Positions 27,041 to 35,416 of a stretch of DNA of 64,000 nt are shown here, one piece after another. This stretch comes from Verrucomicrobiaceae bacterium. Its GTDB lineage: Bacteria > Verrucomicrobiota > Verrucomicrobiia > Verrucomicrobiales > Verrucomicrobiaceae. Within the stretch, counting starts at the first letter, position 1. The number at the start of each line of letters is the position of its first letter. The notes beneath the pieces are model-generated. The model searched no databases and was not told the DNA's origin. It saw nothing but the letters and a program-made list of their open reading frames with translations. The DNA lies in NCBI GenBank assembly GCA_016795465.1, contig JAEUHK010000078.1, positions 1-64,000 of the forward strand, written 5' to 3'. The position numbers and the translations under genes are program-made.

Positions 27041-27795
27041 GAGGCTTCTGGGTGATGCTCAAGAAGGAGTTGCGGATGTTCTTCGTATCGCCGGTGGCCT
27101 ATGTGGTGCTGGCGCTGGTGATGGTGCTCAATGGTTTCGCCTTCCGCGCGGCGCTGGCGATCCTGGAAAGTGCTCCGAGCGAAGGCAGCATCGTGACGTG
27201 GACCTTCCAGCCGCAGTGGTTCTGGCTCTCGTATTTCTTTGTGTTCCCGCTGCTGACGATGCGCAGCTTTGCGGAGGAGCGGCGTCTGGGCACGTTTGAA
27301 ACGCTGTTCACAGCACCGGTGCGTGCCTGGCAGGTGGTAGCGGGCAAGTTTGTGGCCGCTTTGATCATCTACGCACTGCTGTGGCTGCCGAGCTTCTTCA
27401 ACTTCCGCGTGGCCCACTGGGTGACAGCCGGGATGGTGGAGCTGCCGGCCGGAACGATGGGTGGCTCGTACATCGTCCTGATGGCGATGGGCATGTTCAA
27501 CCTAGCGATGGGCATCTTTGCCTCGTCGCTGACCCGCAACCAGATCGTGGCGGCAATCCTGAGCTTCACACTGAGCCTGACGCACTTCATGCTGGGCGTG
27601 TTTGTGATGGTGATCGGCCGCAAGCTCTCGGACTCGATCGTGGACATCGTGGCCTATTTCGCCAGCGCGGAGCACATCCGCATCTTCACCAGCGGGCTGA
27701 TCGACACGCGTCCGCTGGTGTATTACACGAGCCTCACGCTGCTCTTCCTGTCTTTCACGCACCAGGTGGTGGAATTCCGCCGCTGGAAACCCTGA
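27037..27795 (+). CDS. ABC-2 type permease (GldF-like)
   Basis: A 252-residue membrane protein with six hydrophobic segments. FVSPVAYVVLALVMVLNGFA and FVFPLLTMRSFAEERRLGT are the conserved ABC-2 permease blocks; the second includes the typical M-R-S-F/L-AEE-R element between helices 2 and 3. The start overlaps the ATPase stop by 4 bp, so the two are translationally coupled. It pairs with the ATPase at 26081 to form the membrane pore. Confidence 0.87.
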   Translation: MRGFWVMLKKELRMFFVSPVAYVVLALVMVLNGFAFRAALAILESAPSEGSIVTWTFQPQWFWLSYFFVFPLLTMRSFAEERRLGTFETLFTAPVRAWQVVAGKFVAALIIYALLWLPSFFNFRVAHWVTAGMVELPAGTMGGSYIVLMAMGMFNLAMGIFASSLTRNQIVAAILSFTLSLTHFMLGVFVMVIGRKLSDSIVDIVAYFASAEHIRIFTSGLIDTRPLVYYTSLTLLFLSFTHQVVEFRRWKP

Positions 27796-27799
27796 GATC

Positions 27800-29311
27800 A
27801 TGCCCGACGAGCCTTCCCAACACGAGCCCGCCCCATCTCCCGCCGCCCCGGCGGAGGCGATGCCGCGCCGCATCGGCATCGGGATCAATGTGCTGATCCA
27901 GGTAATCCTGTGCATCGCGATCTTTGGAGGCATCAACCGCCTGAACTACCTGTATTACTCGCGTTTTGACCTGAGCCCCGCGCAAAACTTCACGCTGAGC
28001 GAGGCGACGCTGAACTACCTGGGCAAGCTGACACGCGATGTGGAGATCTACACGGTCTTTGCCCGTGACTCGAAGCTCTATGGCGAGGTGCAGATGCTGC
28101 TGGAGGAATATCGCCTGCATGGCAAACAGCGTGTGAAGCTGCGCTCGATCGACCCGCTGCGTGACATTGAACGGGCGGAGAACCTAAAAAACCGAACCGG
28201 GCTGTCCCTGTCCCAAAACGGTGTGCTCATCATCTCCGGACCAAACAAGCGCTTCATCACCGAGGATGAGCTGGCGGTGCGTGAGACGGGCACGAGCACG
28301 AACAAGCAGATCATCGAGTTCCGCGGCGAGGACGCCGTGACTTCCGCGCTGGTAAGCGTGATGGAGGGCCGCGTGCGCAATTTCTACTATATCGGGGGCA
28401 AGGGAGCACGGTCTGACAGTGCCGTGACCGAGGCCCTGACCGCGCTGCAGGAGATCGGCCAGCAACTCAACTTCAACGTGCTGCCGCTGAACCTGAGCGA
28501 TGTGACCGCGCTGACCACGCACGCGGACGGCATCATTCTGCTGGGCTGCCGCTACGACCTGAACGAGCGGGAGATCCGCATGCTGGATGACTATTGGAAT
28601 GGCAGCCGCGCCGGCGTGTTGATGCTGCTGGACCCCGGCCGCAGCACGAAGAACCTCGACCAATGGCTGGCCAACCTGGGAGTGAAGCCCCGTGGAGACC
28701 GCGTGATCATGGCACTTAGCACGAGCACGGGCCCAAAGAAGGAATTCAGCGTGCAGGCGGAGTTCGCACGGGATGTGAGCTTCACGAAGCACCTCGCAAA
28801 CAGCGCCACGACGCTGGCCGGACAGACGGAGTCTCTGGAGCTCAAAGGCGCTGACGATCCCTTGTTGAAGGAAAAGTCCGTGCGTGTGAAGCCGGTGATG
28901 AAGGCGGCGGATCACTTTTGGGGCGAGACGCAGTTCTATGACGACCTTCCGGTGCCGGATGAGAACGAGGACGCCTATCCGCCCGTCTATGTGGGAGCGA
29001 GCGTGGAGCGCGGTGTGAGCACTGATGCCGGCAAGAACGTGGACAGCTCCCGGATGGTCGTGGTGGGCAACACGACGCTGTTGGACAAAACGACGATGCT
29101 AGCCGTGAACCGCGACTTTGTGGCCGCGAGCCTGAACTGGATCATCAATCGTGAAAACCAAATCGGTATCACCTCGAAGCCCCGCAAGTCCTACCGCATC
29201 CAGCTCACACCGCGGCAGAGCGAGATCATTTTCTGGCTGACATCAGTGAGCATGCCAGCGCTGGTGCTGCTGATCGGCCTGATGGTCTGGGCGGGCCGCC
29301 GCGCCGCTTAG
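27800..29311 (+). CDS. GldG-like ABC auxiliary protein
   Basis: A 503-residue protein with one transmembrane helix near the N-terminus (residues 24-45: RIGIGINVLIQVILCIAIFG) and one near the C-terminus (WLTSVSMPALVLLIGLMVWA). The large outer part has the ABC_transp_aux/GldG-type pattern: YYSRFDLSPAQNFTLSEATL, VEIYTVFA, then VLIISGPNKRFI and IILLGCRYDLNEREIRMLDD. It sits 4 bp after the permease gene, so it belongs to the same transcript. GldG proteins are required for gliding in Flavobacterium; a role in this organism is unproven. Confidence 0.82.
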   Translation: MPDEPSQHEPAPSPAAPAEAMPRRIGIGINVLIQVILCIAIFGGINRLNYLYYSRFDLSPAQNFTLSEATLNYLGKLTRDVEIYTVFARDSKLYGEVQMLLEEYRLHGKQRVKLRSIDPLRDIERAENLKNRTGLSLSQNGVLIISGPNKRFITEDELAVRETGTSTNKQIIEFRGEDAVTSALVSVMEGRVRNFYYIGGKGARSDSAVTEALTALQEIGQQLNFNVLPLNLSDVTALTTHADGIILLGCRYDLNEREIRMLDDYWNGSRAGVLMLLDPGRSTKNLDQWLANLGVKPRGDRVIMALSTSTGPKKEFSVQAEFARDVSFTKHLANSATTLAGQTESLELKGADDPLLKEKSVRVKPVMKAADHFWGETQFYDDLPVPDENEDAYPPVYVGASVERGVSTDAGKNVDSSRMVVVGNTTLLDKTTMLAVNRDFVAASLNWIINRENQIGITSKPRKSYRIQLTPRQSEIIFWLTSVSMPALVLLIGLMVWAGRRAA

Positions 29312-29336
29312 TCGAATCCCGAGCCTTCAACGCCTG

Positions 29337-31181
29337 ATGAACTCACGAACGACGATTCTTCTCTTTGTGGCCGTGCTGACGCTTGGTGCCCTGATCCTGG
29401 GCATCGAGCGCTACTTTCCCTCCGCAGTGCAACTTCGCGAGATGCGTCGTGGCCCGACCCGTGTGGACCGCGAGAAAGTAACCTTGGTGGAGATCACCGA
29501 TCAAAACAGCATGGTCACCACGCTGAAAAAGTCCGGCAAGAACTGGGAGGTTGGCGAGGATCTCGCTGATCCACAAAAAGTCGCTCTGTTGATCGAAGCA
29601 CTCGACGCCGTGGAGTGGGTGGAGCGTGTGAACCAGGAGGAGTTCGATGCGAAAGAGTGGGCAAAGACCGGCCTCGACAAGCCACGTCACAAGGTGCGCC
29701 TGCTGTCAGGATCGACGGTCGTACACGAGTGCTGGTTTGGCAGCGCCTCGGTGATCGAAGGGAATTTCTACATTGGCATGCCGCAAACGGGCGATCAAGC
29801 CTCCGCTGGCATGGCCTGGTATGTGGCGCGGACGCTGGCGCCTTCCCTCCTGCAACTGCCGGCGGTGGCTTGGCGTGATTCGAAACTGGTGCGCGTGCCA
29901 ACCGAGGCGATCAACCGCGTGACTTTGAACCAGGCCGGCGGCCAGATCGAGCTCTTCCGCGAGAGCGAGCACCTGCCGTGGGTGCTGCTGCGTCCGCTAA
30001 AGACGCGTGCGAGTAAAGAACGCGTGAATGAAGTGCTCTCGGCCTTGCTGAACATCGAGATCATCGACGCGAAGGAACCGGCAGCGACAGGAGCAACGAA
30101 GCCGGAGGCTCAAACACCCGCAGCGGATGAACTGAAGGTGCACATCGAGACGAACGAGAAGGGCCCGACCTATGATTTGACGATCAAAAAGCCCGCCACG
30201 GACAAAGACACCTCCACGACCGCGACGACCAGCCATCGGAAGCAGGTCTTCAGCGTGTCCACGAAGGACCTCGCCCGCCTCTGGGTGGAGCCGAATGTGC
30301 TGCGTGACCACATGCTTGCCCAGATCAATGCGGATGCGCTCAAGACGATCACGATCACCAGCCAGTCCTTCCCGAAGGTGCAACTTCGCAATGAGGATGG
30401 CAGCTGGCTTCTCGAGCGGCATGGCAAATGGGAAAGCGCCAACGGCGAGCGCCTGGCCCGCATGCTGAACGCCCTGAACACGCATGAGATTGTTGAATTC
30501 AGCGCCGACACGGCCGCAGACCTTGCGCCCTACGGGCTCGACAAGCCCTTCCAGAGCATTTCTTGGACTTATCCTCAGTTTAAGCCCATCACGCTGAATT
30601 TCGGCGCGAACGCTGACAGCACGAAGTTTTACGCGAAATACGAAAACGAGCCCTTTGTTTACCGCGTTGACCCATCGCTCCTTCCTGCGTTGCCGCCCGA
30701 TGGCATCAAGTGGAAAGGATTGGGCGCTCTCCGGTTCTCCACCTTTGCGCTGCGGCGCATCACCCTGTCACTCGGTGCCGCAGCGCCGCTGGTCATGAAT
30801 CACGATCCCGCTACGGCTCAATGGACAGCCACCCGGGCTGGCAAAGACGTCACCGAGGATATCGACCGCGCGAAAGCTGACCGCATGGCCGGCATGCTGG
30901 CGAAGTTTTCCGTCCAAGACTGGTCGGCCAGCCGCGGCGATGCCATCCAAGCGCTGAAGACCCCCTATCTGCGCATTCAGATTCTACTCGGCGAGGCTGG
31001 CCGCACGGATGGTCCGGTCAAGGAGACCAATCTTGTTTTCTCGCCGACCCAGCCAAATGCGGACACGGCCTTTTTTTATGGGCAGGTCGAGGGAGATCCA
31101 GACATCTTCTATGTCAGTCGGAAGTCGTTGCTCGACGTCGTGGCATCGCCTTTCCGAGACAAAACCGTTCGAGGGAAGTGA
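29337..31181 (+). CDS. DUF4340 membrane-anchored protein
   Basis: A 614-residue protein with an N-terminal signal anchor (TTILLFVAVLTLGALILGIE). The outer region contains the DUF4340 signature in two places: GLDKPRHKVRLLSGSTVVHE (about residue 112) and YGLDKPFQSISWTYPQFKPI (about 397). It is the last gene of the GldA/F/G-like operon, 25 bp after the GldG-like gene. DUF4340 proteins regularly follow such operons in Verrucomicrobiota and related phyla, and probably assist the transporter outside the membrane. Confidence 0.82.
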   Translation: MNSRTTILLFVAVLTLGALILGIERYFPSAVQLREMRRGPTRVDREKVTLVEITDQNSMVTTLKKSGKNWEVGEDLADPQKVALLIEALDAVEWVERVNQEEFDAKEWAKTGLDKPRHKVRLLSGSTVVHECWFGSASVIEGNFYIGMPQTGDQASAGMAWYVARTLAPSLLQLPAVAWRDSKLVRVPTEAINRVTLNQAGGQIELFRESEHLPWVLLRPLKTRASKERVNEVLSALLNIEIIDAKEPAATGATKPEAQTPAADELKVHIETNEKGPTYDLTIKKPATDKDTSTTATTSHRKQVFSVSTKDLARLWVEPNVLRDHMLAQINADALKTITITSQSFPKVQLRNEDGSWLLERHGKWESANGERLARMLNALNTHEIVEFSADTAADLAPYGLDKPFQSISWTYPQFKPITLNFGANADSTKFYAKYENEPFVYRVDPSLLPALPPDGIKWKGLGALRFSTFALRRITLSLGAAAPLVMNHDPATAQWTATRAGKDVTEDIDRAKADRMAGMLAKFSVQDWSASRGDAIQALKTPYLRIQILLGEAGRTDGPVKETNLVFSPTQPNADTAFFYGQVEGDPDIFYVSRKSLLDVVASPFRDKTVRGK

Positions 31182-31271
31182 TCGAGACTGGCTTCACCGG
31201 GATTCATTAACTAGAAATGTCACACCTTGGTTGGTGATTGATGATAAATTACTAGATTTTTGAGAATGTTT

Positions 31272-31300
31272 TTGCATTATTGCGCCACAAACCTTAGAAA
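31272..31300 (+). promoter_or_regulatory. Candidate promoter before the double kinase-like gene
   Basis: ttgcat (31272-31277), a 17-bp spacer and tagaaa (31295-31300). The region 31190-31300 is clearly AT-rich compared with its neighbours. A start near 31307 would leave a leader of about 48 nt before the ATG at 31355. Confidence 0.35.
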
Positions 31301-31354
31301 TGCTAGTCCACAGGGACTTTCACACTCCCTTTTGAACTCCCTTCCCCTTCACCC

Positions 31355-33706
31355 ATGGATCATGACCTCCAGCAGTTCGGCAGCTTGTGCATTTCGCGCA
31401 AGGCAGACGGTTCAGCCGTCGAGCTGTCCCGCTCTCACGATGAGCTTGTTTTCCTGGCCTTCGACACGCGTATCAAGCGGCTCGTGGAGCTGCATGTGCT
31501 GAGCAAGGGAGACAAAATGGACGCCTCGGCAAAACGTTCTGCTTTTGACCGGGGCAGACAGGCTGCCGATGTCCGCCTGCCATCCTTCATGCGTGTGCTG
31601 GAAGTGGGCGAGGATAAAGGCCTCGTTTACTACACGAGCAACCTCAATGATGGCGAGTTTGTGCAGGACTACGTCAGTCGGCGCGGGGCATTGTCTCCTT
31701 CCACGGCTTTTGCCATGATGTATCAGCTGCTTGATGATGTGCTGTATCTGAAGGCACGCCATCCCCGGTTGCTAACGCAAATCAGCCTCAATCACCTGCT
31801 GGTCAGCACGATCGAGGACACGTTTTTGCAACTCAGGGTCATCGATTATGGCCTGTCCCGTCCAGACGCGGGAGCGACCGATGGTTCGCGGCTGGTTGCC
31901 CAACTCTGCGATGTGATGTTTCTGCTGCTCACCGGCCAGGTGCATCGCGGCGACAGCCCGGACCGTTATCCGACGCTCACCCAGCTCCCAACCAGCCTTC
32001 GCACGACGCTGAGAACCGCTCTCGTCGATCCCGCCAACGCCCCAGCCTCCGTCGAAAAGCTGCGTGACGAAGTGCGCGAGGCTTTCACGGCCCTCACCAG
32101 CACCTCGCAGGGCCGGAATCTCCGCAAACACCTCGTGGTGATCGGACCGCTCCAGCCACACTCCCATCTTCAAGATCTTCTTTTGGAGAATGTGCCGGTG
32201 CAGACCATCTTCGGCAGCCGCTTCCGTGTCGAGGACATGGAGAACGCACGCCGTTCCCCCTTCACGATCCCTGCGATCAATGCGAAGAGCGAGCAGCTCA
32301 TCACAGTGCACATGCTGCCACCGTCCCGCATCGTGGACAAATCGCGCTACGAAGCCGTGCCGCTGCAGATGTGGCGTTTCAATCCGGACCGCCATCCGAA
32401 CATTCTCCGCTCGCTCAGCCTGTGGGAGAGCCCGGACTGGACCTTCCTGACCGAGGAACGCGAGCCCGGATTCACGCTCAGCAGGCTCATGGCCGAGCGT
32501 GTGGCGCTCAATCCGTATGAACTGCTCGTGCTGATGAAGCAGGTGCGCTCCGCTCTCGAACAAGCCGTCGAATGTGGCGTGGCCCGAGTGGATCTGCACC
32601 CTTCGAACATCCTTCTCCGTGTCGGCAAAAACGGACCGACAATGGCCCGCGAGGCCGAGCGCCTCATGCAGAAGCGTCTCGATGCCTGGCCGCCGTTCCG
32701 CGTGAAGATCCGTCCTCACATGACTATGCGCAGCCTTTACGAGCCGCTGCTGGTCGAGTTCGATGCCGATAATGCTGAGACCGAAGAGCATCTCCGCGAT
32801 CGCGATTACCGTCACCGTTCGTTTGTGGTGCTTGCGACCTACTTGCTGGCTGGCGAACGCCAGTTGGGCGGACAGCTTCAATTCAGCGAATCCGTGCCTG
32901 AAGCTACCGCCTCTTATGTGCGTCAGGCTTGGGAGCAGGCTCAGAGCTCGGGCAAGGCACCTTCGCCGATGGAGTTCATCGACCGTTTTGAGGCCACCCT
33001 CAGTGCTCCGGTCGTGGACCTCGCCACCCGCCTGCGCGGCGATGCCGTGCCTGTCGAGCAAATGGAAAGCGTGGGGGCCGTCTCAGACTTCGAGGACGAA
33101 TGGAGCACCCCTTCCGCTGACGAAGAAGCTCCAGGCCGGGCTATAGCCAAGCAGACTGAATTTCGTCCGTATGGCGGCCAAAAAGAAGGGTTGCCTTGGG
33201 TTGTCTGGGCCGCCGCCGCAGTCGTTGTGCTCGCCTTTGGAGCATGGTTCTTCTTGGATCAGCGGCCTGCCTCTAGCATCGTGGACGCTGAGCCTTCCAC
33301 TGCGACCAAAACGGAAGGTCCGGCGCAGCAAGCCCCCCAAAAAACCGTCGCGACAGTGACCAAACCAGCTCCTTCAGCGAACGCCGAGACCAAGCCAGTG
33401 GCTCCGGCGCCTACCACGGCAATTATCACGACTCCGTCCCCTGCGAAGGAACCGCCAAAACCGGTGATTGCCAGTGTCCCAAAACCAGCCGTGGCGCCCC
33501 CAGAGAAGCCGGCCACGACACCTTCAGTTCCGGCCGTAAAGCCAGAACCGCCCAAAGCGGTCGAAAAAGACCCCGTGACGATTCGCAAAGCCCTTCTGCC
33601 AACCCCCGAAGAGCTCGAAAAAATGAAACAGGGGCACGTGCAGCGCAAAGTAGGCGTGCTTCCAGAGCACAACACGGCATCCCCCTTGCCTCCAGCACGC
33701 AACTGA
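31355..33706 (+). CDS. Membrane protein with two degenerate protein-kinase-like domains, upstream of btubA
   Basis: A 783-residue protein not assignable to a named family. Residues of about 20-250 resemble a kinase fold without a P-loop or active loop: the catalytic-loop position reads ISLNHLLV (143-150), but a DFG-like triad is kept in VIDYGLSRP (162-170). Residues of about 290-550 look like a second kinase fold: RVDLHPSNILL at 411-421 keeps the catalytic Asp (413) and Asn (418), but no DFG motif is seen after it. One transmembrane helix lies at about 613-635 (LPWVVWAAAAVVVLAFGAWF), then a Pro/Ala/Lys-rich tail of about 150 residues outside the cell. The gene is 240 bp from btubA on the same strand. 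It may be a scaffold or a pseudokinase sensor; a link to the tubulins is inference. Confidence 0.6.
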   Translation: MDHDLQQFGSLCISRKADGSAVELSRSHDELVFLAFDTRIKRLVELHVLSKGDKMDASAKRSAFDRGRQAADVRLPSFMRVLEVGEDKGLVYYTSNLNDGEFVQDYVSRRGALSPSTAFAMMYQLLDDVLYLKARHPRLLTQISLNHLLVSTIEDTFLQLRVIDYGLSRPDAGATDGSRLVAQLCDVMFLLLTGQVHRGDSPDRYPTLTQLPTSLRTTLRTALVDPANAPASVEKLRDEVREAFTALTSTSQGRNLRKHLVVIGPLQPHSHLQDLLLENVPVQTIFGSRFRVEDMENARRSPFTIPAINAKSEQLITVHMLPPSRIVDKSRYEAVPLQMWRFNPDRHPNILRSLSLWESPDWTFLTEEREPGFTLSRLMAERVALNPYELLVLMKQVRSALEQAVECGVARVDLHPSNILLRVGKNGPTMAREAERLMQKRLDAWPPFRVKIRPHMTMRSLYEPLLVEFDADNAETEEHLRDRDYRHRSFVVLATYLLAGERQLGGQLQFSESVPEATASYVRQAWEQAQSSGKAPSPMEFIDRFEATLSAPVVDLATRLRGDAVPVEQMESVGAVSDFEDEWSTPSADEEAPGRAIAKQTEFRPYGGQKEGLPWVVWAAAAVVVLAFGAWFFLDQRPASSIVDAEPSTATKTEGPAQQAPQKTVATVTKPAPSANAETKPVAPAPTTAIITTPSPAKEPPKPVIASVPKPAVAPPEKPATTPSVPAVKPEPPKAVEKDPVTIRKALLPTPEELEKMKQGHVQRKVGVLPEHNTASPLPPARN

Positions 33707-33886
33707 GCTTCACCTCGTAGCACGCACCATGCCGCAATCCTTCCCAGTATCGCCCGAGATTCATCACGGAGGTCTGGATTTTGCATGGACGGCATGCATC
33801 GCCGCCGCTAAAAAAGAATTTAGCTGCCAGTCGGGATGGGCGGGCCTCCGGGCCGCCTGTTTTGCGATTGGTTGTGTGTTTTTCGT

Positions 33887-33935
33887 TCACCCGTTGCAAA
33901 CTCACCCGTTCCCACTAATTCAAACCGCGTAACCT
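33887..33935 (+). promoter_or_regulatory. btubA upstream region with direct repeats and weak promoter
   Basis: Two direct copies of tcacccgtt (33887-33895 and 33902-33910) are spaced 15 bp apart. They surround a weak -35/-10 pair, ttgcaa (33894-33899) and taattc (33916-33921). Further upstream (33839-33862) a GC-rich hairpin with a ggcgg/ccgcc stem is followed by gtttt and may end transcription from the kinase-like gene. The rest of 33707-33946 shows no gene. Confidence 0.35.
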
Positions 33936-33941
33936 AGGAGA
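33936..33941 (+). promoter_or_regulatory. Strong Shine-Dalgarno sequence of btubA
   Basis: aggaga at 33936-33941, with the AGGAG core ending 6 nt before the ATG at 33947. It fixes the start codon. Nearly all other genes in this window lack such a sequence. Confidence 0.8.
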
Positions 33942-33946
33942 GACTG

Positions 33947-35356
33947 ATGAAGGTCAATAATGTAATCGTTGTATCAATCGGCCAGGCTGGCAATCAGATC
34001 GCGGCCTCGTTTTGGAAAACCATCTGCCAGGAGCACGGTATCGACCCGCTCACCGGCCAGACCGCCCAAGGCCAGGACCCGCGTGGGAACTGGAGCGCCT
34101 TCTTCACCCGCCTCGGCGAAGGTGGCGGCGGCAGCTTCGTGCCGCGTGCCGTGATGGTGGACCTCGAGCCCAGCGTTATCGAAAACGTCAAGGCCAACTC
34201 TGGCTCGCTCTTCAATCCCGCGAACCTCATCTCCCGCACCGAAGGCGCGGGTGGCAACTTCGCCGTCGGCTACCTCGGTGCCGGTCGCGAGGTCCTCCCC
34301 GAGGTCATGGGCCGTCTCGACACCGAAATCGACAAGTGCGACAACGTGGGCGGCATCATCGTGCTGCACGCCACGGGTGGTGGTTCCGGATCCGGCTTCG
34401 GTTCGCTGCTCATCGAGTCGTTGAAGGAAAAACATCCCGAGATTCCTGTGCTCGCCTGCGCCGTGCTGCCTTCGCCGCAGGTCTCCAGCGTCGTCACGGA
34501 GCCTTATAACACCGTTTTCACCCTCCACACGCTTCGCCGCAGTGCCGATGCCTGCCTCATCTTCGACAACGAGGCCCTCTTTGAGCTCGCACACCGCAAG
34601 TGGAACATCGAAAGCCCCACGGTCGATGACTTGAACCTGCTAATCACCGAGGCGCTCGCCGGTCTTACGGCCTCGATGCGCTTCAGTGGCTTCCTCACGG
34701 TGGAAATCAGCCTTCGCGAGCTGCTCACGAATCTTGTCCCACAGCCCAGCCTGCATTTCCTCATGTGCTCCTTCGCGCCGCTCACGCCGCCGGACCGCAG
34801 CAAATTCGAGGAACTCGGCATCGAGGAGATGATCAAGTCCCTCTTCGACAACGGCAGCGTCTTCGCCGCCTGCTCGCCAATGGAAGGCCGCTTCCTCTCC
34901 ACCGCCGTGCTTTACCGCGGCATCATGGATGACAAGCCGCAGGCCGACAGCGCCCTCGCCGCCATGCGCGAGTCCCTGCCGCTCACCTATTGGATTCCCA
35001 CCGCGTTCAAAATCGGCTACGTCGAGCAGTGCGGCATCTCCCATCGCAAGAGCATGGTGCTCCTCGCCAACAACACCGAGATCGCCCGCGTGCTCGACCG
35101 GATCTGCGCGAACTTTGACAAGCTCTGGCAGCGCAAGGCCTTCGCCAATTGGTATCTCAATGAAGGCATGTCCGAGGAGCAGATCAATGCCCTCCGTGCC
35201 TCCGCCCAGGAGCTCATCCAGAGCTACCAGGTCGCCGAGGAAAGCGGTGCCAAGGCCAAGGTGCAGGACACTTCCGGTGACTCGCCCCGCACTTACACCG
35301 AGGACGGTCGCGCCAGCAGCATGAGCCTCCGCGACCTCGTGGACCGCCGCCGCTGA
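33947..35356 (+). CDS. btubA: Bacterial tubulin BtubA
   Basis: A 469-residue true tubulin, not FtsZ. The tubulin signature GQAGNQI is at 12-18 and the GTP-binding T4 loop GGGSGSG at 144-150. VDLEP (71-75) matches the tubulin T3 region. The C-terminal half has NLVPQPSLHFLMCSFAPLT, aligned with the 'NMVPFPRLHFF' stretch of eukaryotic tubulins that forms the T7/H8 contact with the next subunit. BtubA and BtubB polymerise with GTP into bacterial microtubules in Prosthecobacter. The C-terminal tail (about 430-469) is Ser/Asp/Arg-rich and lacks the Glu run of eukaryotic tails. First gene of the btubA-btubB-bklc cassette. Confidence 0.97.
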   Translation: MKVNNVIVVSIGQAGNQIAASFWKTICQEHGIDPLTGQTAQGQDPRGNWSAFFTRLGEGGGGSFVPRAVMVDLEPSVIENVKANSGSLFNPANLISRTEGAGGNFAVGYLGAGREVLPEVMGRLDTEIDKCDNVGGIIVLHATGGGSGSGFGSLLIESLKEKHPEIPVLACAVLPSPQVSSVVTEPYNTVFTLHTLRRSADACLIFDNEALFELAHRKWNIESPTVDDLNLLITEALAGLTASMRFSGFLTVEISLRELLTNLVPQPSLHFLMCSFAPLTPPDRSKFEELGIEEMIKSLFDNGSVFAACSPMEGRFLSTAVLYRGIMDDKPQADSALAAMRESLPLTYWIPTAFKIGYVEQCGISHRKSMVLLANNTEIARVLDRICANFDKLWQRKAFANWYLNEGMSEEQINALRASAQELIQSYQVAEESGAKAKVQDTSGDSPRTYTEDGRASSMSLRDLVDRRR

Positions 35357-35401
35357 TTCCCAGCCCATTCATCATTCATTTAACGACGATCAAACCCAGT
35401 T

Positions 35402-35407
35402 GGAGGA
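35402..35407 (+). promoter_or_regulatory. Strong Shine-Dalgarno sequence of btubB
   Basis: ggagga at 35402-35407, 9 nt before the GTG start at 35417. Together with the btubA site it is one of only two clear Shine-Dalgarno sequences I found in the window. Confidence 0.75.
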
Positions 35408-35416
35408 AGAACACCC

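Noticed and set aside
26645..27417. Open frame on the minus strand over the ABC genes
   Set aside because: It covers the Walker B/permease regions of the plus-strand operon and shows no domain of its own.
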